5,466 nucleotides of DNA. Origin: an uncultured Amaricoccus sp. (GTDB taxonomy: Bacteria; Pseudomonadota; Alphaproteobacteria; Rhodobacterales; Rhodobacteraceae). Numbering within the stretch: position 1 is the stretch's first letter; each line of letters starts with the position of its first letter. The notes beneath the pieces are model-generated. The model did no database searches and had not been told where the DNA came from. It worked only from the letters and a program-made list of their open reading frames with translations. The translations under genes were made by a program, and so were the position numbers. Location of the stretch: NCBI RefSeq assembly GCF_937858865.1, contig NZ_CALLYO010000637.1, positions 1 through 5,466 on the forward strand, written 5' to 3'. Positions 1-5,466 of the stretch are shown here, piece by piece.

Positions 1-970
1 GCGAGCAGGTCGAATAGGCGATGACCCGCTTGATGTCGTTCTGCACCAGGCCGACCGTCGCCGCGAAGAAGGCGGTCGAGGCGCCGATGAAGGTGACGAA
101 GGTGAGCGTGTAGGGCGCCCATTCGAGCACCGGGGACATGCGGCAGACGAGGAAGACGCCCGCCGTCACCATGGTCGCGGCATGGATGAGGGCCGAGACC
201 GGCGTCGGGCCCTCCATCGCGTCGGGAAGCCAGGTGTGCAGGAAGAGCTGCGCCGACTTGCCCATGGCGCCGACGAAGAGGAGGAGGGACGCGACCTCGG
301 CCGCGTTCCACTCGCGCCAGAGGAAGGTCATCTGCGTCTCGGCCAGCGTCGGGGCGGCGGCGAAGATGGTGTCGAGGTCGATCGAATCGACCAGCATGTA
401 GAGCGTGAAGATGCCGAGCAGGAAGGCGAAGTCGCCGACCCGGTTGACGATGAAGGCCTTCATCGCCGCCTCGCCCGCGCTCTGCTTGCGGTAGTAGAAG
501 CCGATCAGCAGGTAGGAGGCGACGCCGACGCCCTCCCAGCCGAAGAAGAGCTGCAGCAGGTTGTCCGCCGTCACCAGCGCCAGCATGGCGAAGGTGAAGA
601 AGGAGAGATAGGCGAAGAAGCGCGGCCGGTAGCTCTCGCCCTCGCGGAAGTTGTCGTCGTGCGCCATGTAGCCGAAGCTGTAGAGGTGCACGAGCGAGCT
701 GACGGTCGTCACCACCACCAGCATGATCGCCGTCATCCGGTCGAGCCGGTAGCCCCATTCGGCCGCCAGCGTCCCCGAGGCGATCCAGCGGAAGAAGGCG
801 TGGCGCTCGGCCTCCGGGTAGGAGCCGAAGAAGACGATCCAGGAGAGGAGGCACGCCAGGAAGAGCAGCGTGGTCGCCGTGACCATGCCGCCCTTCTCCG
901 AGAGCCACTTGTAGCCGAAGCCGCAGAGGACGGCGCCGATCAGCGGCGCGAAGAGGATGATCGTGACCAT
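1..970 (-). CDS. nuoL: NADH-quinone oxidoreductase subunit L, N-terminal half (3' end outside window)
   Basis: NuoL (ND5 homologue) is the distal antiporter-like proton channel of complex I. By direct translation from 970, 323 codons plus one base are present, beginning [15 protein letters not shown]. Full-length family members run from about 610 to 700 residues, so roughly half is missing because of the window edge, not a mutation. About nine or ten hydrophobic segments are visible. Key channel residues of E. coli NuoL have clear counterparts: E146 in [15 protein letters not shown] (E144), D180 in NRVGDF (D178), K238 in [16 protein letters not shown] (K229) and H263 in [17 protein letters not shown] (H254). 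The offset grows from 2 to 9 between D180 and K238, so the loop near 195-225 is about seven residues longer than in E. coli. The last residues, [13 protein letters not shown], enter the next conserved helix. The gene starts 7 bases after the nuoK stop. nuoM and nuoN are expected beyond the edge. Confidence 0.97.
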   Translation of the reverse strand, partial: MVTIILFAPLIGAVLCGFGYKWLSEKGGMVTATTLLFLACLLSWIVFFGSYPEAERHAFFRWIASGTLAAEWGYRLDRMTAIMLVVVTTVSSLVHLYSFGYMAHDDNFREGESYRPRFFAYLSFFTFAMLALVTADNLLQLFFGWEGVGVASYLLIGFYYRKQSAGEAAMKAFIVNRVGDFAFLLGIFTLYMLVDSIDLDTIFAAAPTLAETQMTFLWREWNAAEVASLLLFVGAMGKSAQLFLHTWLPDAMEGPTPVSALIHAATMVTAGVFLVCRMSPVLEWAPYTLTFVTFIGASTAFFAATVGLVQNDIKRVIAYSTCS

Positions 971-977
971 CGCGGCG

Positions 978-1283
978 TCAGCCCTTCATCACGTTGATGT
1001 CCTCGACCGCGATCGTCCCGCTGTTGCGGAAGAAGCAGACGAGGATGGCGAGCCCGATCGCCGCCTCGGCGGCGGCGACCGTCAGCACGAAGAGGACGAA
1101 TATCTGCCCGACCAGATCGCCGAGATAGGCCGAGAAGGCGACGAAGTTGATGTTGACCGCCAGCAGCATCAGCTCGAGCGACATCAGGATGATGATGACG
1201 TTCTTGCGGTTGATGAAGATGCCGACGATGCCCGTGACGAAGAGGATCGCCGCGACCGTCAGGTAATGCGCGAGTCCGATCAT
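978..1283 (-). CDS. nuoK: NADH-quinone oxidoreductase subunit K
   Basis: NuoK (ND4L homologue) is a small membrane subunit of the proton-translocation arm, related to MrpC of multi-subunit antiporters. The product is 101 residues, the standard length, with three membrane helices at about 4-24, 28-51 and 60-84. The two buried acidic residues essential in E. coli NuoK (E36, E72) are present as E37, in the [11 protein letters not shown] stretch, and E73, in the [12 protein letters not shown] stretch. The C-terminal [16 protein letters not shown] motif is the common alphaproteobacterial ending. The Met at 1283 opens with [15 protein letters not shown], which matches the family N-terminus. An upstream ATG at 1294 reads ATG ATC GGC CAA TGA and terminates at once. 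Gaps of 7 bases separate it from nuoJ and from nuoL. Confidence 0.98.
   Translation of the reverse strand: MIGLAHYLTVAAILFVTGIVGIFINRKNVIIILMSLELMLLAVNINFVAFSAYLGDLVGQIFVLFVLTVAAAEAAIGLAILVCFFRNSGTIAVEDINVMKG
982..986 (-). promoter_or_regulatory. possible ribosome binding site of nuoL
   Basis: AAGGG lies in the last two sense codons of nuoK (Lys-Gly), 11 bases before the nuoL ATG at 970. The match is partial and the spacing a little long. Coupling to nuoK translation could compensate. Confidence 0.4.
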
Positions 1284-1290
1284 TGGCCGA

Positions 1291-1905
1291 TCATGCCCCC
1301 TGCCCCGGCTTGATGTCGACGAGGTTCACCGCGGCCTTCGGGTCGCGGTACATCTGCTTCAGCACGTCCTGCCGCTTCACGTACTGCCGCTTCCGGAGCG
1401 TCAGCACGATCGCCCCGATCATCGCCACGAGCAGCACCAGCCCCGCGGTCTGGAACAGGAAGATGTAGCGGGTATAGAGGAGCTTGCCGATCGCCGTGGT
1501 ATTGTCGACGATCTCCGGCGCCGGGGTGATCGCCTGCCGCGCCGAGAGCGCCTGCTCGCTCGTCTCCCACGCCCCGAAGACGAAGCCGAGCTGCACCAGC
1601 AGCACCACCCCGATCAGCAGCCCGATCGGCAGGAGCCGCGCCATCCCCTCGCGCAGCTCGGCGAAGTTCACGTCGAGCATCATCACCACGAAGAGGAAGA
1701 GCACCGCCACCGCGCCCACGTAGACGATGAGCATGATCATCGCCACGAACTCCGCCCCGAGCAGCACGAAGAGCCCGGCGGCCGAGAAGAAGGCGAGGAT
1801 CAGCCACAGCACCGAATGCACCGGGTTGCGGGCGAAGATCACCATCGCGCCCGCGACGACGGCAATCACCGCGAAGAGATAGAAGGCAAAGGTGGCGAAG
1901 GCCAT
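1291..1905 (-). CDS. nuoJ: NADH-quinone oxidoreductase subunit J
   Basis: NuoJ (ND6 homologue) is a membrane-arm subunit between NuoH and NuoK that helps couple quinone reduction to proton pumping. The product is 204 residues (E. coli is 184; Paracoccus-type homologues are near 200). Five membrane segments can be placed at about 5-23, 29-49, 53-76, 91-112 and 147-170. The third contains the diagnostic stretch [20 protein letters not shown], where the family has the pi-bulge involved in conformational coupling. E52 probably matches E. coli E55, and Y62 and G64 are conserved. The hydrophilic tail (171-204) ends VDIKPGQGA, as in alphaproteobacterial relatives. The start at 1905 ([12 protein letters not shown]) has an AAGGGGA site 5 bases upstream and follows the nuoI stop by 11 bases. 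The frame stays open upstream to a Met at 2220 inside nuoI, but that extension is not NuoJ-like and was rejected. nuoK starts 7 bases after the TGA. Confidence 0.97.
   Translation of the reverse strand: MAFATFAFYLFAVIAVVAGAMVIFARNPVHSVLWLILAFFSAAGLFVLLGAEFVAMIMLIVYVGAVAVLFLFVVMMLDVNFAELREGMARLLPIGLLIGVVLLVQLGFVFGAWETSEQALSARQAITPAPEIVDNTTAIGKLLYTRYIFLFQTAGLVLLVAMIGAIVLTLRKRQYVKRQDVLKQMYRDPKAAVNLVDIKPGQGA
1296..1301 (-). promoter_or_regulatory. weak candidate ribosome binding site of nuoK
   Basis: AGGGGG lies in the final codons of nuoJ, 12 bases before the nuoK ATG at 1283, longer than ideal. No better purine tract is present in the 7-base gap, so nuoK initiation probably relies on ribosomes terminating at the nuoJ TGA. 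Confidence 0.3.
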
Positions 1906-1910
1906 TTCGG

Positions 1911-1917
1911 TCCCCTT
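1911..1917 (-). promoter_or_regulatory. ribosome binding site of nuoJ
   Basis: AAGGGGA on the minus strand overlaps the last base of the nuoI TGA and sits 5 bases before the ATG at 1905. It supports this Met over the upstream in-frame Met at 2220. Confidence 0.7.
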
Positions 1918-2408
1918 CAGCGGTACGGCGCGTCGAGCTCGAGGTTGCGCGCGATCTCCGACTCCCAGCGGTCGCCGTTCGCGAGCAGCTTCGCCTTGTC
2001 GTAGAAGAGCTCCTCCCGCGTCTCGGTCGCGAACTCGAAGTTCGGCCCCTCCACGATCGCATCGACCGGACAGGCCTCCTGGCAGAAGCCGCAGTAGATG
2101 CACTTGGTCATGTCGATGTCGTAGCGCGTCGTCCGCCGGCTCCCGTCCTCCCGCGGCTCCGCGTCGATGGTGATCGCCTGCGCCGGGCAGATCGCCTCGC
2201 AGAGCTTGCAGGCGATGCACCGCTCCTCCCCGCTCGGATAGCGGCGCAGCGCATGCTCGCCGCGGAACCGCGGGCTGAGGTGTCCCTTCTCGTGCGGATA
2301 GTTGAGCGTCGCCTTCGGCTTGAAGAAGTACTTCATGCCGACCCTGAACCCGAGCACGATGTCGGTCAGCAGGAAGTACCAGGCCGCGCGGTTGACCGGA
2401 ATTCCCAT
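1917..2408 (-). CDS. nuoI: NADH-quinone oxidoreductase subunit I (2x 4Fe-4S ferredoxin)
   Basis: NuoI is the TYKY-type ferredoxin subunit that carries clusters N6a and N6b between NuoG and the terminal cluster N2 in NuoB. The product is 163 residues, the standard alphaproteobacterial length. An amphipathic N-terminal segment (about 8-29) is followed by the LNYPHEKG and [20 protein letters not shown] signatures. Two ferredoxin motifs follow: C64-x2-C67-x2-C70-x3-C74-P and C103-x2-C106-x2-C109-x3-C113-P. By family structure, the first three of each set plus the fourth of the other bind one cluster each. All eight cysteines are present. The C-terminus ends LELDAPYR, typical of the group. The start at 2408 is chosen because a GGAGG lies 6 bases upstream and because the frame, though open for over 3 kb upstream, has no family similarity before this Met. 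It starts 2 bases after the nuoH stop, so translational coupling is likely. Confidence 0.98.
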   Translation of the reverse strand: MGIPVNRAAWYFLLTDIVLGFRVGMKYFFKPKATLNYPHEKGHLSPRFRGEHALRRYPSGEERCIACKLCEAICPAQAITIDAEPREDGSRRTTRYDIDMTKCIYCGFCQEACPVDAIVEGPNFEFATETREELFYDKAKLLANGDRWESEIARNLELDAPYR

Positions 2409-2410
2409 GC

Positions 2411-3442
2411 TCAGCCTCCGATCCAGCGCTGATAGGTGCCCCAGAGCCAGCCGTACTGCGCGGCGAGCCCGATGAAGGCCACCCAGGCGAGCGACAGCGG
2501 CAGGAACACCTTCCAGCCGATCCGCATCAGCTGGTCGTAGCGGTAGCGCGGCACGATCGCCTTCATCATCGAGAACATGAAGAACCAGAAGAGCATCTTG
2601 CCGAACATCCAGAGCGCCCCGTCCGGAATGCCGGGGATCGGCGACAGCCAGCCGCCGAAGAAGAGGATCGAGATGAGCGCGCACATGAAGAAGACGCTCA
2701 TCAGCTCGCCGATCATGAAGAGGAGGAACGGCGTCGAGGAATATTCCACCTGATAGCCGGCGACGAGCTCGCTCTCCGCCTCGGGCAGATCGAAGGGCGG
2801 CCGATTGGTCTCGGCGAGCGCCGAGACGAAGAAGAGCACCACCATGGGCAGGTGCGGCAGCCAGTACCAGGAGAAGAGCCCCCAGCTCCCCGCCTGCGCC
2901 TCCACGATGCGGCTGAGGTTCAGCGAGCCGGTCGAGACCAGCACCCCGATGATGATGAGCCCGAGCGACACCTCGTAGGAGATCATCTGCGCCGCCGAGC
3001 GCAGCCCGCCCAGGAACGGATACTTCGAGTTCGACGCCCAGCCGCCCATGATAATCGCATAGACGTGCATCGACGAGATGGCGAAGATGAACAGGATCCC
3101 GACGTTCATGTCGGAGATCACCCACCCCGGCGCCCAGGGGATCACCGCCCAGACGATCACCGGCAGCACGAAGGAGATCATCGGCGCCAGCATGAAGACC
3201 GTCTTGTCCGCCCCGGCGGGGATGACGATCTCCTTGACGATGTACTTCAGGAAGTCGGCGAAGCTCTGCAGCAGCCCCCAGGGCCCGACCACGTTCGGCC
3301 CGCGCCGGATCTGCACCGCCGCCCAGATCTTGCGGTCGCCGTACATGAGGAAGGCGAGGCTGACGAGGATCACCACCGTCACCGCCAGGCACTGGGCGAG
3401 GATCAGCAGGAAGAGGCCGAAGCCGTGTGAGAAGAACTCCAT
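2411..3442 (-). CDS. nuoH: NADH-quinone oxidoreductase subunit H
   Basis: NuoH (ND1 homologue) is the membrane subunit that joins the peripheral arm to the membrane arm. With NuoB and NuoD it forms the quinone chamber and the start of the proton-translocation path. The 343-residue product is close to the alphaproteobacterial length (E. coli is about 325). It is strongly hydrophobic, with the roughly eight helices expected. Family signatures are visible in order: [10 protein letters not shown] (35-44) with RRGPN (46-50), [11 protein letters not shown] (57-67), the [20 protein letters not shown] block (133-152), SYEVSLG around E157, the acidic [15 protein letters not shown] loop (211-225), and [15 protein letters not shown] near 297-311. 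The acidic residues of the quinone-side loop and E157 are intact. The start at 3442 begins [10 protein letters not shown], matches the family N-terminus, and follows the nuoG stop by 6 bases. nuoI begins 2 bases after its TGA. It lies in the same reading frame as nuoG, separated by the TAG. Confidence 0.98.
   Translation of the reverse strand: MEFFSHGFGLFLLILAQCLAVTVVILVSLAFLMYGDRKIWAAVQIRRGPNVVGPWGLLQSFADFLKYIVKEIVIPAGADKTVFMLAPMISFVLPVIVWAVIPWAPGWVISDMNVGILFIFAISSMHVYAIIMGGWASNSKYPFLGGLRSAAQMISYEVSLGLIIIGVLVSTGSLNLSRIVEAQAGSWGLFSWYWLPHLPMVVLFFVSALAETNRPPFDLPEAESELVAGYQVEYSSTPFLLFMIGELMSVFFMCALISILFFGGWLSPIPGIPDGALWMFGKMLFWFFMFSMMKAIVPRYRYDQLMRIGWKVFLPLSLAWVAFIGLAAQYGWLWGTYQRWIGG
2415..2419 (-). 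promoter_or_regulatory. ribosome binding site of nuoI
   Basis: GGAGG on the minus strand lies inside the last codons of nuoH (Ile-Gly-Gly-stop), 6 bases before the ATG at 2408. This near-consensus Shine-Dalgarno site fixes the nuoI start despite the frame being open far upstream, and it suggests that ribosomes finishing nuoH feed nuoI. Confidence 0.8.
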
Positions 3443-3444
3443 CG

Positions 3445-3455
3445 CCCCCTACTCC
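3445..3455 (-). promoter_or_regulatory. probable ribosome binding site of nuoH
   Basis: The purine-rich GGAGTAGGGGG spans the last Glu codon and TAG stop of nuoG. Its GGAG part (3452-3455) is 9 bases before the nuoH ATG at 3442, a normal spacing. The site overlaps the nuoG stop, consistent with coupling. Confidence 0.6.
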
Positions 3456-5466
3456 GCCGCCAGCGCCTCGGCCCGGCGCTCCCGCGCCAGCCGCGCGAGC
3501 TCCGCCATCACCTCGCTCGCCCGCATGACCGGGTTGGCGAGATAGTGCTCGCCGCCCGCGGACGCGATCTCGCCGCCGCTCATATCGCCGCGGGCAAGCG
3601 CCGTCCATGCGTTCTCCGGCACCTCGTCGATGCGCGCGAGATGCGGCACCGCCGCGAACATCTGCCGGCGCAGCCCGGCGAGCGAGTCGAAGGGCAGCGT
3701 CTGCCCGAGCACCGCCGAGAGCGCGCGCAGGATCGCCCAGTTCTCCCGCGCCTCGCCCGGCGGGAAGCCGGCGCGGTTCGCCATCTGCGGCCGCCCCTCG
3801 GTGTTGACGAAGATGCCGGCCTCCTCGGTCCAGGCGGCCCCCGGCAGGATCACGTCCGCCCGGTGCGCCCCCCGGTCCCCGTGGCTCCCCTGGTAGACCA
3901 CGAACGGCCCGGCCGGCACGTCGACCTCGTCCGCCCCGAGGTTCAGCACCACATCCGCGCCGAACACGTCGCCAAGCCCGCCCTCGCTCACGCAGCCGAG
4001 GTCCATCGCCCCCACCCGCGCCGCCGCGGTATGCAGCACCAGCAGCTTCGCGCCGGTCAGCTCGCAGAGCGCCATCGCCTCGGCCAGCACCGCCTCTCCG
4101 TTCGCGCCGCGCAGCGCCCCCTGCCCGACGATGACGAGGCTCGGGGTCGCCCGCTCCTCCTCGCTCGGCGTTTCGCGGGCGAGATCGGAGAGCGTCCGCG
4201 TGCCCGCCCCGAGATGCGTCACCGGATAGGTCAGGTCGGCCGGCTCGCCCACCGCGGCGACCAGCGCCCCGCGCAGCCAGGCCTTGCGGATGCGCGCGTT
4301 CAGGACCGGCGCCTCGAGCCGCGGATTCGTCCCCACCAGCAGGATCCGCCGCGCCGTGTCGATGTCGGCGACCCGCGCCGTCCCGACGTAGCCCGAACGG
4401 TTCCCCGGCGGCAGCGCCGCCCCGTCGGTGCGACACTCGACCGTGCCCCCGAGCCCCTCGACCAGCGTCTTGAGCGCGAAGGCCGCCTCGGTCGGAACCA
4501 GGTCGCCGACCAGCCCCGCGACCTTCCTCCCCTTCACCGCCGCGGCCACCGCCGCGAAGGCCTCGCCCCAGCTCGCCGGCCGGAGGCGCCCGTTCTCCCG
4601 CACGTAGGGCCGGTCCAGCCGCTGCCGCCTCAGCCCGTCCCAGACGAAGCGCGACCGGTCCGCCAGCCACTCCTCGTTCACCCCGTCGTTGTTGCGCGGC
4701 AGGAAGCGCATCACCTCGCGCCCCTTCACGTCGACGCGCACGTTCGAGCCGAGCGCGTCCATGACGTCGATCGACTCGGTCTTGGTCAGCTCCCAGGGCC
4801 GGGCGGTGAAGGCATAGGGCTTCGAGGTCAGCGCCCCGACCGGGCAGAGGTCGATGACGTTGCCCTGCAGCTCGCTCGTCAGCATCGCCCCGAGGTAGGA
4901 GTAGATCTCGCTGTCCTCGCCGCGGTTGAACTGCCCCATCTCCGGCACGCCGGCGACCTCGGTGATGAAGCGCACGCAGCGGGTGCAGACGATGCAGCGC
5001 GTCATGCAGGTGCCGACGAGCGGCCCGAGATCCGGGTCGACCTTCGACCGCTTCGGCTCGCGGAAGCGCGAGAAGTCGACCCCGTAAGCCATCGCCTGGT
5101 CCTGCAGGTCGCACTCGCCGCCCTGGTCGCAGATCGGGCAGTCGAGCGGGTGGTTGATGAGCAGGAACTCCATCACCCCCTCGCGCGCCTTCTTCACCAT
5201 CGGCGAGGTGGTCTTGATCTGCGGCGGCTGCCCCTCCGGCCCCGGCCTGAGATCCTTCACCTGCATCGCGCAGGACGCCGCCGGCTTCGGCGGCCCGCCC
5301 ACCACCTCCACAAGGCACATCCGGCAGTTGCCGGCAATGCTGAGCCGCTCGTGATAGCAGAAGCGCGGAATCTCCACCCCGGCCTGCTCGCAAGCCTGGA
5401 GCAGGGTCATCCGCGGATCGACCTCGACCTCGATCCCGTCGACGATGAGCTTCCTGAGGTCGGTCA
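3449..5466 (-). CDS. nuoG: NADH-quinone oxidoreductase subunit G (5' end cut by one base or slightly more)
   Basis: NuoG is the large iron-sulfur subunit of the peripheral (NADH) arm of complex I and passes electrons from the FMN/NuoF side toward NuoI. The frame runs to the window edge. Its last visible bases read TG followed by ACC GAC CTC AGG AAG, so an ATG whose A is just outside would give a 672-residue protein, the usual alphaproteobacterial size. In that numbering, a 2Fe-2S ferredoxin-like domain covers about 4-80 with N1b ligands C37, C48, C51 and C66. A His-Cys box holds N5 ligands H106, C110, C113 and C119. N4 ligands are C158, C161, C164 and C208. The rest is a molybdopterin-oxidoreductase-like domain that binds no molybdopterin in this family. 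The N7 cysteines of E. coli/Thermus are missing: non-Cys residues occupy about 231-242, and Ala269 stands where E. coli has LCDR. C154 is an extra cysteine. The gene ends in TAG, 6 bases before nuoH. An internal ATG at 5410 would delete the first part of the ferredoxin domain, so it is not the preferred start. Confidence 0.97.
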   Translation of the reverse strand, partial: TDLRKLIVDGIEVEVDPRMTLLQACEQAGVEIPRFCYHERLSIAGNCRMCLVEVVGGPPKPAASCAMQVKDLRPGPEGQPPQIKTTSPMVKKAREGVMEFLLINHPLDCPICDQGGECDLQDQAMAYGVDFSRFREPKRSKVDPDLGPLVGTCMTRCIVCTRCVRFITEVAGVPEMGQFNRGEDSEIYSYLGAMLTSELQGNVIDLCPVGALTSKPYAFTARPWELTKTESIDVMDALGSNVRVDVKGREVMRFLPRNNDGVNEEWLADRSRFVWDGLRRQRLDRPYVRENGRLRPASWGEAFAAVAAAVKGRKVAGLVGDLVPTEAAFALKTLVEGLGGTVECRTDGAALPPGNRSGYVGTARVADIDTARRILLVGTNPRLEAPVLNARIRKAWLRGALVAAVGEPADLTYPVTHLGAGTRTLSDLARETPSEEERATPSLVIVGQGALRGANGEAVLAEAMALCELTGAKLLVLHTAAARVGAMDLGCVSEGGLGDVFGADVVLNLGADEVDVPAGPFVVYQGSHGDRGAHRADVILPGAAWTEEAGIFVNTEGRPQMANRAGFPPGEARENWAILRALSAVLGQTLPFDSLAGLRRQMFAAVPHLARIDEVPENAWTALARGDMSGGEIASAGGEHYLANPVMRASEVMAELARLARERRAEALAAE

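Noticed and set aside
1..970. Recurring gaagaag-type tracts on the + strand that look like short repeats
   Set aside because: They are the reverse complement of CTC/TTC codons for Leu and Phe in membrane helices and have no regular period or spacing.
182..997. A 271-codon + strand ORF covering the nuoL region
   Set aside because: It is antisense to nuoL and the nuoK end. The translation is a run of Glu, Arg, Asp, Gly and His without domains, the usual mirror of GC-rich membrane-protein codons. The minus strand carries clear NuoL.
957..1313. A 118-codon + strand ORF opposite nuoK
   Set aside because: It is rich in Asp, Glu and Arg and antisense to nuoK, with no domain. NuoK is unambiguous on the other strand.
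1280..2062. A 260-codon minus strand ORF overlapping nuoJ in another frame
   Set aside because: Its Arg/Gly/Ala-rich translation is the shifted frame of nuoJ, whose own frame gives a recognisable five-helix NuoJ.
1906..2220. N-terminal extension of nuoJ back to a Met within nuoI
   Set aside because: The extension overlaps the NuoI ferredoxin motifs in another frame and is not NuoJ-like. The Met at 1905 has a good ribosome binding site and matches the family N-terminus.
2852..3430. A 192-codon + strand ORF opposite nuoH
   Set aside because: It is a charged, low-complexity antisense shadow of a well-recognised NuoH. It has no domain and no independent support.
1..5466. Search for a promoter, terminator, tRNA, mobile element, CRISPR or novel system
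   Set aside because: Coding sequence fills all but about 33 bases of the window, with intact conserved complex I genes. No non-coding stretch is large enough to hold such elements, and no anomalous gene interrupts the operon.

Overview
The window is a compact, GC-rich stretch (estimated by eye at about two thirds G+C) in which essentially every base is coding, all on the minus strand. It holds the middle-to-distal part of a nuo operon for the proton-pumping NADH:quinone oxidoreductase (respiratory complex I). In transcription order, from high to low coordinates, the genes are nuoG, nuoH, nuoI, nuoJ, nuoK and the first half of nuoL. Gaps between genes are 6, 2, 11, 7 and 7 bases, and most ribosome binding sites lie at or inside the stop region of the previous gene. 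This indicates one polycistronic message with translational coupling. No promoter, terminator, RNA gene, mobile element, repeat array or CRISPR was seen.

The proteins look alphaproteobacterial and close to the mitochondrial type. NuoG keeps ligands for clusters N1b, N5 and N4 but lacks the N7 cysteines found in E. coli and Thermus. NuoI is 163 residues with a [17 protein letters not shown] segment, and NuoL carries the [16 protein letters not shown] form of its helix 7 motif. From memory of family sequences, the best fit is a Rhodobacterales-like member (Paracoccus/Rhodobacter relatives). That placement is inference and was not tested by a search.

Layout: 5466-3449 is nuoG, probably complete except for the first base of its start codon. 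3442-2411 is nuoH (quinone-site membrane subunit). 2408-1917 is nuoI (clusters N6a/N6b). 1905-1291 is nuoJ, 1283-978 is nuoK, and 970-1 is the N-terminal 323 codons of nuoL, cut by the window edge.

Together these encode the route of electrons from the NADH module (NuoG) through NuoI to the quinone site at NuoH, plus the start of the membrane proton-translocation arm (NuoH, J, K, L). All visible catalytic and cluster residues are intact, so the enzyme appears functional. I find no convincing sign of an undescribed system. The points worth a second look are modest: the start codon at the window edge, a very long spurious overlapping frame, an in-frame amber junction between nuoG and nuoH, an extra cysteine beside cluster N4, and the absence of spacer ORFs between genes.
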